Shown: positions 45,214 to 55,591 of the stretch, piece by piece
Layout of the letters: each line of letters opens with the position of its first letter
How positions within the stretch are numbered: position 1 is the stretch's first letter
Source: Austropuccinia psidii
Lineage: Eukaryota > Basidiomycota > Pucciniomycetes > Pucciniales > Sphaerophragmiaceae
NCBI GenBank assembly: GCA_023105745.1
Contig: JALGQZ010000003.1
Span: 44,540,185 to 44,604,184 of the forward strand
DNA: 64,000 bases
Direction of reading: 5' to 3'
The notes under the pieces: model-generated
What the model saw: only the letters and a program-made list of their open reading frames with translations
What the model was told of the DNA's origin: nothing
Databases searched by the model: none
Made by a program: the position numbers and the translations under genes

Positions 45214-45228
45214 TCCCCCTCTCCATTT
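45214..45228 (-). other. Gypsy-E polypurine tract
   Basis: Minus strand AAATGGAGAGGGGGA before the LTR, matching the Gypsy-C tract together with the preceding GGGGACAGCATT. Confidence 0.85.
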
Positions 45229-45268
45229 AATGCTGTCCCCAGCATTCCAGTTGGAAAACTTGCCAATA

Positions 45269-45623
45269 TCAATCATATCCATGTTGATCAATATCTTCTC
45301 CCTCTGATATTAAATCTTCATCTTCAATTTCTTCACTGCTGTCATTTTCTGACTCTGTACTTGATTGAGCTTTCTTTCCTCTGGGATAAAACCTCTTGAT
45401 GTGACTTGCTGCAAGTTTTCTTGTACGTTTAGTTCAATCCAATTCTTCAAGCTCATAAGGTCCATTATCAATTTGATTTATGACTCTATAAGGTCCATTC
45501 CAACAGTTCTTGAAGAGTAAACTCCCACTGTGACTCAAGTGGTTTATTATAAACTAATACCAAGTCCCCTGGTTCAAGTGGATTTCTCAGTCTATGTGCC
45601 ATCTTTTTGTCCAAATATTGAAC
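45269..45623 (-). pseudogene. Gypsy-E integrase C-terminus
   Basis: Minus-strand pieces in shifting frames read LRNPLEPGDLVLVYNKPLES, then INQIDNGPYELEELD, then ASHIKRFYPRGKK, and a Glu/Asp/Ser-rich tail ending YD-stop at 45269-45271. This is the end of gypsy integrase: a basic DNA-binding region with a GDLVLV barrel. I see no chromodomain. At least two frame breaks. Confidence 0.65.
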
Positions 45624-46658
45624 TTATTTGTGTCTTGAATCTCTAAATTTCTCTGCTGCTGCTAATCTTGTTTCCTCTTTTGCTGCAATCTGTATATTTC
45701 TTGCTTCCAATAGTTCTTCTCTTGTTGATATTTTATTCCATTCAATGGCTAAATATGTATTTGTTTCAATATCAATTGCCAAAACAGCTTGCTGACCAAA
45801 TTGAAGCTCAAATGGTGAGTATCCTATTGTTCTTTTTGTTGATATCCTATCTGTCAAAGTCACAATTGGTAAGTATTCTTTCCATTTGGATCCATTTTCA
45901 CCACACATTTTTACAAGGGCATCTTTCAATTGTTTATGTCCTCTTTCAACCATTCCTTGTGATTCTGGGTAGTAAGGTGTAGTTATTCTGATTATTGATC
46001 CTGCTATTTTGACTGCTTCCTGTAGTTGTTTTCCAAATTCTGCTCCTCCATCAACTGTCACTTCTTTTGGAGCTCCATATTTACAAATCCATTCTGAGAC
46101 TTATTTTGCAGTTAGCCTTGTTAATTCCACAGTTTCTGGCCATCCTGAAAAGTCATCTCTTGCTATAACTAAATATTTCCATCTTCCTGCCTTAATGTGA
46201 ACCGCATCCATGCTGACTCTTTCAAATAAAGTAGATGTTATAGATATCTTTGCTTCTTCTTTTTGTTGCAAATGGCTCCTTTTTTTACATTCTTGACATG
46301 ATTTGACCCATTTATTGACTATCTTTTTCATTCCTTCCCACCAATATCTTTTCTTGATTCTCCTGTATGTTTCATTTTCCCCTCTATGCCCCAGCTCTTC
46401 ATGCAATTTCTTTAGTATCTGTTTCTGAGCTTTTTCATTGTATACAACTATTTGTGGATGTGCTTGATTTCTTCTTTTCAGCTTCCCTCCTTCTAAATAG
46501 AAATTCACTGATCTTCTTTTAAATTTCTTGAAGTATTCTTCCCCAATACTTTGCGGCTTTTTTAAACTATTCAAATATTCCTGCATATGTTTTCCAAATC
46601 CTTCCTGTTTTATTGGAATTTCAATATTGTTTTTTTTATTCCTTGATAATTTTCCCAC
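45624..46658 (-). pseudogene. Gypsy-E integrase
   Basis: Two open pieces in one frame (46658-46101 and 46061-45624) separated by a TAA after LTRLTAK. The zinc-binding HHCC domain has LHEELGHRGE and CQECKKR. The core has the first Asp in SMDAVHIKAG, the second in TVDGGAEF and Glu in PESQGMVERGH, the full D,D-35-E set. Integrase would insert the cDNA; both members of this family here sit in ACGT. A single stop is the only visible defect in these pieces. Confidence 0.85.
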
Positions 46659-46678
46659 TTTACTTGTATTTACTTCTT

Positions 46679-47431
46679 TTAGGCCAAATCCTGGATGTGG
46701 TTTAATCCAATCTTACTCTTCATCAAAGTCATCCCTTTCACTTTCTTCTTCATCTTCTCCTTTTGGTCTTCTTGATAACCCATCTGGCATAGTAAATGTT
46801 TTCCTAGTTTGTGTACAAGATCAAATGAAAAAAGCTGAATGTATGCCACCCATCTTGTCATGGGTGCATTTGGTAAGCAAGGTGTGTTGATCATTTCTAT
46901 TAAAGCTTTAGCATCTACTTGAAGTTCAAAGTGTTTCCCCCATAATATTGTTTGAAGTTTTTTGAGTATTCTTGCTACACCACAAAGCTCTAATTTTGGC
47001 TGAGAGTATTTAGATTCTAGTCTGGAAAATGTTACTGATTCATATAGTACTGGTTTATCCTTTCCATTCTCATCCTCTTGCATAAGAACTGCACCAGCTG
47101 CAATATAACTTGAATCTATTGCTAATTTTATTTTTCCTGAATCTTTATCATAATTTAATGTCTTCAAAGTAATCTCTTCTCCTACTATTTTCCTGAGTTT
47201 TATAAAAGCTTCTTCACATTTTTCATCCCATTTCCACAGTACATCTTCCTTTGTAAATCTTCTCAACGGTGCTGAAACTTGTGAAAAGTTCTTGATAAAC
47301 ATTCTGACATATGCACATAATCCTAAGAATCCTCTAACTTCCTTCTTTGTTGTTGGTTTAGGCCAGTTTTGTATCTTGTTTATCTTCTGTTTTGAAATCT
47401 TTCTTCCTCCCAAAGACACAACATGCCCCAC
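46679..47431 (-). pseudogene. Gypsy-E RNase H and RT connection
   Basis: Open for 250 codons: RT thumb/connection (WPKPTTKKEVRGFLGLCAYV, FTKEDVLWKWDEKCEEAF), then RNase H (LAIDSSYIAAGAVLMQ, YSQPKLELCGVARIL, VDAKALIEMI). After HKLGKH the sequence is out of frame with the usual ending, so a small indel is present there. The piece follows the RT core in the same frame, with one stop at 47534-47536 between them. Confidence 0.85.
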
Positions 47432-47533
47432 AATATCAAGTTCTGGAAAACAACATGCAAATTTTGATCCTGAAATTGTGAGTCCTACCTCTTCTATCCT
47501 GAAAATTATTCTTTCTAATGTTACTGCATATTC

Positions 47534-48410
47534 TCAAACAAATCTTCTTATGAGCTTATTCTCCTTCAATCTTTCATGCTGATATGTTGATCTGGGTCCT
47601 TTAATTCCTCCATCATCTATGAATATTCCAAGGTGGTATGGTATTTCCTCCTGAAGTATCCAAGTCATTTGTGCTTGATAAACTGCCACAGAGTTTGTTG
47701 CTCCTTGAGATAGTCTTGTAAGCTGAAGTCTTCCAAGTGGTGTTTCAAATGTTGTAAGGGGTCTTGTAGTAATATCCAATTCTCTTTCATTGTATCCTCC
47801 CATAATATCTCCCAATCCATAACATGCTCTTCCTGAAAATGATCCTACAAACGCATCAACATTTGGTGGTAATCCTGCATCTTTTATTGTTACTTTATTG
47901 AGGTCTACTGTTGGGCTTTGCCACACAAAGTACTGGGCTGTTATAGCTTGATGTTGATTGTTCATAGAGTCCTGTATGTATTCCTTTCCTGACTAGTTCA
48001 ATAAATTAAGGTAAAATTGATTTTGGTATTGGTATTGGTTTCTTTTGCCATGGTTCATGTGGTATAACTGGTATTTTATAAGGTTTTCCATAAGAATGTT
48101 TTAGTACGCCTCTTTCTTCACAAAATGCTATAGCCTTTTGACTTATTAATAAAACATTCTTTAATAAATTAATATCTTCTTCTGATAACCATCCAGATGG
48201 TCCAAAGTTGATCATTCAAATTCTTTCTTCTGTAACTTTTGATGTTTCAAAAAATGGAGGTGGGTTAGGTGATAGGGTTGTTTCATATGGATCTCTTGAT
48301 AATTCAGGTCTTTCCAAAGGTGGATTCAGCTCTTGAGGAATAGCTTCATTGACTGGTCTAACCTTCTTGAGTACTGACTTATATTTTGCAGCATTGGCTT
48401 GAGATTCCAT
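47534..48410 (-). pseudogene. Gypsy-E reverse transcriptase, with its own start
   Basis: Begins with ATG at 48410 (MESQANAAKYKSVLKKV), stop TGA at 48216-48218, continues in the same frame (NFGPSGWLSEEDINL, YKIPVIPHEPWQKKPIPIP), another stop near 48003. A frameshift and short deletion around 47925-47960 remove part of the first RT motif after PVLCVAKP. The core then reads DLNKVTIKDAGLPPN, GRACYGLGDIMGGY, PLTTFETPLGRLQLTRL and the catalytic GIFIDDGGIKGP (F-I-D-D in place of Y-V-D-D). The start lies 2.7 kb beyond the preceding coding frame, with non-coding repeats between. Confidence 0.85.
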
Positions 48411-48554
48411 GATTATTGGTCTGGTTTTAAAGTATAAATTGATATATATATATATTTTTTTAATTTTTTATAATAATTTTTTTTAGTTGAAATAAAAACA
48501 GTCTTTTCAGTTCTTTCTTTTCTTTTTGTTCATAATTTTATTTGAGTTGTAGTT

Positions 48555-48968
48555 TTAAGTCATGCAAGGACTTTACCTCTAGGTGGATAAAACCCAGTAT
48601 ATTAGGTATACCAAAACCTGCAGTTTAATGTCATACAAGGACATTTGTGAACCCTAGTCCTGAGTTTACTGTTTTACTTGAAGCTTTCATTATTCTATTA
48701 TTCACCTTTGTTTTACTATTGATATCTTCTTTTTTTAATTTTCTTGATTACTTGATTTACTTGCATCTTCAGCCCTCTGGTGTGCTACCCCTGTAGTTTG
48801 AGTCATACAAAGACTAATTTTGGCCATCTGGGAACCACCCTTTAGTTCAAAGTCATACAAGGACTAATTTTAGCCTTCAGGTTGCTACCCTGTAGTTTAA
48901 AGGCATACAAGGACTAATTTTAGCCTTCAGGTTGCTACCCTGTAGTTTAAAGTCATACAAGGACTAAT
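48555..48968 (-). repeat. Six-copy array with core GTCCTTGTATGACTTTAAAC
   Basis: Minus-strand cores (plus form AGTCATACAAGGACT) recur at about 48555, 48630, 48807, 48851, 48903 and 48951, several preceded (plus) by CTGTAGTTTAAAG. They share ATGAC.TTAAACT with the Gypsy-C arrays. Confidence 0.75.
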
Positions 48969-49708
48969 TTTTTATTTATTTGATCTGTTCTGTTATCCTT
49001 TATGTTAATCAGACCTTTTATTTTATTTTGATGTTTTTATTTTTTTTATATTTGTTGAAACAAAAAAAAATTGTTTTATGTTGAATTTTTTTTTTTTTGT
49101 GTTGAAATTTTTTTTTTTATATGTTGAAATTTTTTTTTTTATGTTGAAAATTTTATATTTTTTTTTTTGGTTGCAAATTTTTTTTTTTATGTTGAAAATT
49201 TTTTTTTTTGTTTTTTTTATGGTGTTTAAATTGATGAGTGATGTTGAATGAGGTTTCAATGTGAGGAGTGTTGTTATATTTTGAAATGGTGTAGTGGTTA
49301 GTAATTCTGGGTTGCTTTCAACTTTCACCAAATTTGAAACAGGTTCAATTTTCCCCCTCTGGCAGTAATTCTGCTGCCGGACCTGTCAGTTTCAGAAATA
49401 GGGTAACCATGCTGGGTAGCATATTCTGAGCCTTGAGAAATCTTAGTGATGCAATTTGGTATCGTTGTGTTCCTTGATTCTTTCAACACAATTAATGTTT
49501 GAAAACTTGTTGTCATTGAGGGTGCTGAACCTTGATCATGATTTGAGAAGTACTGATTTGAATTTGCTTATTTAAAATGCTGGAAGGATGTGTGCTTGTT
49601 AAAGATTGGCTAAACTCATTAACATGGGGCTATAAGATCTTCATCCAGTATAAATTGTAGTAGCCTTTTGGTGAGCTGAATTATTTTCTGTATTGAGGTG
49701 TTCATTTT

Positions 49709-50390
49709 ATGACCGGTGGTCATAATTTGACATTTCAAATTCTTTGATCTTCCTTTTCTGTATCTGAATGGCCTAGCTTGTTTGGTTGGTCTTTCTTCCC
49801 TGTCTTGATCTAGCTTTCTTTCTTTTATGGCAAACTATGACCGGCAGTCATAATTTTGACATTTTGAACTTCTTCTATCTTCTTTTTCTGTATCTGAGCA
49901 GCCTAGCTTGTTTGGTTGGTCTTTCTTCCCTGTCTTGATAAATTTGTCTTGCTTTTATGGCAACCTATGACCGGAGGTCATAATTTTGACATTTTGAACT
50001 TCTTCAATCTTTCTTTTCTGTATCTGAACAGCCTAGCTTGTTTGGTTGGTTTTTCTTCCCTGTCTTGATATAGTTTTCTTGCTTTTAGGGAAAATTATGA
50101 CCGGCAGTCATAATTTTGAAATTTTTAACTTCTTCTATCTTCCTTTTCTGTATCTCAATGGCCTATCTTGTTTGGTTTATTTTTCTTCCCTGCCTTGATA
50201 TAGTTTTCTTGCTTTTAGTGTGTATTATGACCGGCAGTCATAATTTTCACATTTTTAACTTCTTCTATCTTCTTTTTCTGTATCTGAAGGGCCTAGCTTT
50301 TTTGGTTGGTTTTTGTTTCTTCTTGTTTTCCTTTCCATATTTTATCTCTTCCTGTCTCAAAGAATTAAATTATGACCAGCGGTCATAATT
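49709..50390. repeat. Six-copy array with palindrome ATGACCGGCGGTCAT
   Basis: Palindromes start at 49709, 49837, 49967, 50097, 50227 and 50372, spacing 128, 130, 130, 130 and 145. Arms ATGACC and GGTCAT (sometimes AGTCAT) flank a short centre; outer bases often extend the arms (ATTATGACC...GGTCATAAT). The intervals repeat as well (TCTTTTTCTGTATCTGA, CCTAGCTTGTTTGGTTGG). Confidence 0.88.
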
Positions 50391-50699
50391 TTGACATTTT
50401 GAGCTATCTATATCTTCTTTTGCTGTTTCTTCACACCATCTTTTCATTGTTTTTTTTTCAAAAAAGAGAAATAACATTAATAAAGGCATATGGGCCCACA
50501 CTTCCCCAAGCTTGTGCCATTTTTTTTATGAGGTGGCGTAAGAACAGATAACCACCCCTGTTTTTTTAAATAAAATCATGATACTTGTACATTGAAAAAA
50601 ATCTCTTGGAAAATGTTGAGTTTGAAGTCCTTTATTGAACACTGATTTATAGCCTTGAGTGATAAGATACTTGAAAAAAAAATGGAAAAATTGAAATTC

Positions 50700-50820
50700 T
50701 TCTTTGACAAGGCAGGAGGTCACTGCCCAGAATTACAGGAATTTTGAAAAAGATTTTTTTTTATGTTTTTGAATGATTTTAAATTCCTCTTTCATAAGGC
50801 AGGAGGTCACTGCCCTGATA
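50700..50820. repeat. Pair of hairpins GGCAGGAGGTCACTGCC
   Basis: Two copies at about 50711 and 50799, each with GGCAG and CTGCC arms around GAGGTCA. Confidence 0.6.
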
Positions 50821-51161
50821 CTAATACAGATATGAAAATAATTCTCTTTTTTTAGGTTATTTCCTTTATCATTTTTTGCTATTTTTTATGATGGTTTTTT
50901 TTTCTTTTTTTTTAATTGGCGATTAAAATTGGATTACTTCAGCTCTTATTGAGATATATTCAACCTTCTGTTGTGAATTACTGAAAGACATATGTCCTTC
51001 AATATTTCTCCAAGTATCTATTTGCGTTGTTTTCTTTGTGTATTTTGTTTCCATTCTGAAACAAAACTTTTGACTTCATGAATAAACATGTACCCAAAAT
51101 CACACCAGCAAAGAGTTCCTCCCAAGATTCCCAAACCATCTAGATTCAGATCTTCTTGAGC

Positions 51162-52616
51162 TCATAACATTTTGTGATACAGTCCTTCTATTGTCATTTG
51201 ATAATATCCATAAGGCTTCTTCCAGTAAGGATTCCGTAAATTTCCTTTGATTCCAATAGTGGTTAGTAATTCCAGAAAATCAACATTTGTAAGATTTGAT
51301 CCAGATAGTTCTGGAAGATATTTGGTTTGAATTATTGGTGAATCTAGCTCATAATCATACAGTTCTTTAAATGTTATTATTGGAAGTATTACATGATCTT
51401 CCACTCCTTCATATTCTGGTATGTCTTTCTGTATGCCATTTTGATTCTGGGAGTCATTTGGTAATCCATATGTAATTCCTTGATTTTGATCAAATAAATC
51501 AGTTGAGCTTGAAAAGAAGCAAATTTGATCATAGGAATCATTAGATTCTTCTAGAATGCTAAGTCCAGCTAGCCTTTGTGTATTTTCTGATAACTCTCCT
51601 TCTTCTAGGTCTTCGAACATTCTGCTTTGTTTATATTTATCTTCCCAATTTCCATTATTTTGTTGAAATAACTTCAATTCATCTTCTGATTCTACCAATT
51701 TTCCTTCTAGAACTATTTCCATTCTTTGTTTAATCCCTTTTTTAATATAACTATCCCAAACTTGATCCATTTTGTCTTCAGTAATTATGGAAATTTCCTT
51801 TTCCAATTCTTCAAATTTTCTTTTTGCCAATGGCTTGATTATGCTATCTTTTGGTTCTTCACTTAGGAAATCTTTTTCAGTATCACCAATGTACCCAGTT
51901 TCCTCTTGAAATAGATTGAAACAGTCTTCTGAAATTCTTGAGGAATTTGCTTCACGTGGCTTCAGATCCATTCTGAATTTCTTCCGTGGGCTTTTTACTT
52001 GATCTTCTTTGTTCATATCACTTAACTCAAGTGCTAGCCATTCCTCTGGGTCTTCTATGGCTCTGTCCAAATTTCTTCTCATCTTCTTTAGTTCCTCTTT
52101 GATTTTTTCTATTGCTTCACTATCTTCTACCTTCACTTCATCCTCTTTGGGATCCTTCCCATTAGATTTTCTTTCAGTTTGAGGTGGAATACTTTCTTTA
52201 GAGAAAGATAATATGCTAATATTTTCTTCATCTATTATCTGGTTGAAATTTTCAAATACTAAGAAGTCCCGGTAATTTTTCTCCTCATTACCAGTAGTGA
52301 CTTCAAGATTTTTAATTTGACCAATTGGTTTCAAAAAGTCATCTGTTGATTTTGATGTGTAAGGGCTGATTTTGAATTCTGCTTTTAGGGCTATTTCCTG
52401 AGTTATGACATTCAACTCATTTTTATCATCAAAAATAGCTGAGAAGAATATTTTGTTAGGTCCAAGAAATATTTTCTTCACTCTTGTTGAAGATCGACTT
52501 TCTGTTTCCTCTGTTTTGTTTCTTTTGGATGATTCTGCTTGATGTACTGACCATTTTCCAATCTCTGAAGATGCACAAAGTTCCATACCACTGGGTGGAG
52601 AAATTTTCCAACCCAT
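51162..52616 (-). CDS. Gypsy-E post-protease protein with a protease-like but catalytically empty domain
   Basis: 484 codons open. The start (MGWKISPPSGMELC) corresponds to the end of the Gypsy-C protease (GWREEPPKGMEIC), so it is the continuation of gag-pro. Residues about 55-140 resemble a second retropepsin: FSAIFDDKNELNVITQEIAL sits where ALVDTGSELNVI would be, with GQIKNLEVTTGNE and RDFLVFENF as later strands. Asp-Asp-Lys replaces Asp-Thr-Gly, so it cannot be catalytic. The rest is acidic and Lys/Glu-rich with helical stretches (EAIEKIKEELKKMRRNL) and ends with a hydrophobic Tyr-rich tail (YWKKPYGYYQMTIEGL). It is the only long undamaged frame in Gypsy-E. Confidence 0.7.
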   Translation of the reverse strand: MGWKISPPSGMELCASSEIGKWSVHQAESSKRNKTEETESRSSTRVKKIFLGPNKIFFSAIFDDKNELNVITQEIALKAEFKISPYTSKSTDDFLKPIGQIKNLEVTTGNEEKNYRDFLVFENFNQIIDEENISILSFSKESIPPQTERKSNGKDPKEDEVKVEDSEAIEKIKEELKKMRRNLDRAIEDPEEWLALELSDMNKEDQVKSPRKKFRMDLKPREANSSRISEDCFNLFQEETGYIGDTEKDFLSEEPKDSIIKPLAKRKFEELEKEISIITEDKMDQVWDSYIKKGIKQRMEIVLEGKLVESEDELKLFQQNNGNWEDKYKQSRMFEDLEEGELSENTQRLAGLSILEESNDSYDQICFFSSSTDLFDQNQGITYGLPNDSQNQNGIQKDIPEYEGVEDHVILPIITFKELYDYELDSPIIQTKYLPELSGSNLTNVDFLELLTTIGIKGNLRNPYWKKPYGYYQMTIEGLYHKML

Positions 52617-53809
52617 GGCTTGAGGGTTACATATTGGTAAACATAATCAACATCCATCTTGCTCTGGATAACTAAATATTTCCCCTTGCTTGTGTGAAAA
52701 TTCCAATTTAACATTATTATCTGCTAAAAATGGTCTTCCAAGTATAGTGTGTACAGCTCCTTTTGCTATGAATAAATGAATTTCTTTTTCTTCTCCTGGT
52801 ATCATAGTAATTGGTGTAAATTCTGAGGGTCCAACCAAAGATGTTGTATGTCCACCAATTTCTCTGAGATTCATATTGAGATTTCTACTTGTAAGTGAGG
52901 CTTTAATTGCAATTTCCCTGGTATTATATTAATTTCTGATCCCATATCCACCAATGCCATTGTAGGATATTCTTCTCTTCCAATAAATACTTCCATAAAT
53001 TCAAGTGGGCATGCATAATGTAATCTTGGGGTATCATAGTCCCGTAGCTTTAATGAAAGTAGTCTTTCTTGAATATTTGAGGTATTGACTGATTTTATCA
53101 CCTCTTTTTCCTGGGTAGTTAAATTTTGTAATTGATCAATAAAGGTTGGTGACATTGATAATATTTCTTCAAGAGTAAGATTTATTTTTTTTTCAAGTAT
53201 TTTCTTCATCACATGTTCAATTATTCGCTTTGGATTATTGGCTGTAGATTTTATCTTGTTCTTTAATTCCATCTTTTGTGATTCCTGTCTGAGTACCTCC
53301 TTATTCTTTTCCTTGGAAATGATTTCAATATCATCATTATCTACTTCCTTTCCTTCTTGTGTTGTCTTGTATTTTGTTGGAATTAGAACTCTTGTTTCTT
53401 CTTCTGCCTCATCTTCCTCATGGTAGGAACCTGGTATCTTCTTTTTAAAGGGTTTGTGTGTTTCAGTTTTATCCTCTTGCTGGGTTTGACTTTGAATTTC
53501 CCGTCTTGCAGCTCTTTGCCTTGTCTTTCTAAGCCCAACATTTATTTGAATATTTTCATTTGCTGGTGATATTTGAGGAGGTTTCCAGTTTCCCCATTCT
53601 TCTATTTGAGCTATAGCTGTTGCCTTCTCACCTTTGCTTTCCTCAATTACTGTTGTTTCTTGCTTATTTGGGGGTGGATTTGATTGTTCCATCATTTTCT
53701 TTGTAAAATCCTCCTGCTCTTTTGCAAATTTAGGGCCCTGTGTGGGTACTCTTTGAAAATTTGGAAATAGATATGTTCCTCCACGCTTCAAGATCATTCT
53801 TTTCTCCAA
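52617..53809 (-). pseudogene. Gypsy-E Gag C-terminus and protease
   Basis: The frame 53809-52871 runs from gag (RMILKRGGTYLFPNFQRVP) through the linker (KIPGSYHEEDEAEEETRV, LIPTKYK) to the protease start, PTMALVDMGSEINIIPGKL, where Asp-Met-Gly replaces Asp-Thr-Gly. A frameshift follows, and protease continues at 52874-52647 (MNLREIGGHTTSLVG, HTILGRPFLADNNVKLEF) to a stop. The gag-linker-protease continuity in one frame is the reference for the broken arrangement in Gypsy-C. Confidence 0.85.
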
Positions 53810-55192
53810 GTCTTCTGTGAGATGCTTACATCTTATTGCGGAACTTCCTTCTTCTACGCATTAATAACACTTCAATGGCTGTCTTGGAGACATTTGAGCT
53901 GGAAAATATGGTTGATAACCAGAAGATATGGGTGGTAACAGATATCTTGGCCTGAATGGCTGTGAGTTTTGCGTAGCTTTCTGATCTTGATTATTGCCTG
54001 CTTGTGTTTTATTTGGAGATTCAACTACTTCTGAAAGGTGTTTGAGCTGATTCAATACTTCCTTAACTGATTCCTTCCCAGTATCCTTTGATTGATGCCC
54101 TTGCGGCTGAGGATTTTGAATTTTTTGGGTAAGATCTTTCATTTGCTTTAAGACTTCTTCCCAGCTTTCCTCTTCAAGCCTAGCTTTCTTCTCTTGTGAC
54201 TTTGGTTGTGAAAATTCCTTCTGTTGAATTAAGACTTTGGCTTCTAAATCTTGTTCAATATATAACTTTAAGATTTCCAATCTTGGAATGATATAACCAC
54301 CATCCAAAGCTTGCACCATGGCCTTATCTTTAATCATTTCTTTGTAAATAGATTCCTGAACACTTGAGGAAAGACTGGCTAAATTTTCTTGATTGTGATT
54401 GATATCTCCTTGTATATATTGATACCTTTTGAGATAATTAATAATGAATTCATATTCACCAATGAACTTTTTATATTGAGTCATATTTCTAATTCCTCCT
54501 TTGTGTTGAATCTTTGTAAATAATTGAGTAATTCAGAAAAGCTTGTATCTTCTTTCAGGTGACACTGTTCCCCATCTCCTCTTCATATCCAATTTTAATT
54601 TCTCCCAATCGCCAGTTTCATATCCAGGCATTCCTTCAATATGGTAGCTAATTTCTTGATCTTTAGTCCAAAAGGATATCTGTCTTGCTATATCCCTTCC
54701 ACTTTCTCCTTCAATTTCTGCTATATTTTCTACTCTTTTAATAAATCTTTCCTCTTCCTTTCCATCAAACCATATTTGGTCTGATCTTGACAATGGGTGT
54801 ATTGTTTCATGGGATTTCTTGTTGAAATGGGCTTGAAGCCTTTGCATGAATATTAACCCACTTTGGTAGAGTATTTGGTCTTTGTGAAGTGAATGGAGTT
54901 GATGAGGCCATAGGCCTTAAAAGTGGTGATGGTGACCCTTCCTGTCTAAAGATTCTTGGCATGCTTGTAGCTTATTCCATTGGGCTTTTTTCTGCGGTAA
55001 AACTTGACTCTTTCCTTTTCCCTTCTTTTTTAAGGGGTTCAATTAATTCTTGTTGCATTTCCAAAATTCTTTGATGAAGTCTTTCTACATCAGAAATATC
55101 TTCTTGTCTCTTTGCATGGTCTCTTCATTTATAATTTCTTCTTTGGATTAATCTGGATTTTGTGGTATCTTAGATGATGATTCTGAATCCAT
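53810..55192 (-). pseudogene. Gypsy-E Gag, N-terminal and core
   Basis: Starts at ATG 55192 (MDSESSSKIPQNPD then a stop) and continues in pieces: 54847-54533 (FDGKEEERFIKRVENIAEI) and 54484-53861 (MTQYKKFIGEYEFI, VKEVLNQLKHL), all in one frame, separated by single stops; the part upstream of 54850 also shifts frame. The zinc knuckle near 53850 reads KCY-stop-CVEEGSSAIRC: a stop between the two first Cys, and the ligand His replaced by Ser. Confidence 0.82.
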
Positions 55193-55570
55193 TTAGATAT
55201 ATTCTTTGTTGATTTTCTCTTTTTCAATTTTGTTTTTAATTTCAAATAGTTCCTTGAGTAATTTATTAAAATAATCTGTAACTATCTTTTGATCTTTCTT
55301 CTTGGTTCTGGGTGTACCAACTGGTATACTATAATCTATAGGTGATTCTTCTCCAGGTGGTGTTTCTCCTCTTTTTGGATAATAATAGTGAAATGATTTT
55401 GTTGAACAACTTGATGGTGAAAATGATTTAGAATTTTGTGGTTTTTCTGATTCCAGATTGACTTGATAGGCTTTTGAATATTTTTTTTTGATTGATAAAA
55501 GGCTTTTATGGATTGAATTTGAATGTTTTTTTTAAAAATTGACAGATTATTGATTAATGAAGTTGTTGTT

Positions 55571-55589
55571 GGCCACTGTTGGGACACCA
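55571..55589 (-). other. Gypsy-E primer-binding site
   Basis: Minus strand TGGTGTCCCAACAGTGGCC, two bases inside the LTR; identical to the Gypsy-C site. Confidence 0.85.
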
Positions 55590-55591
55590 GA

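Larger units (their letters stand above)
48411..51161 (-). other. Gypsy-E spacer between protease ORF and RT ORF
   Basis: 2.75 kb without coding sequence; contains three distinct repeat arrays (48555-48968, 49709-50390, 50700-50820) and a T/A-rich stretch with ATGTTGAAA-like iteration (49020-49210). A spacer of this kind inside a gypsy coding region is unusual. Confidence 0.7.

Noticed and set aside
49020..49220. T-rich iteration with TATGTTGAAA as a possible CRISPR-like or regulatory array
   Set aside because: Units are homopolymer runs with variable spacing; simple low-complexity DNA inside a eukaryotic retroelement.
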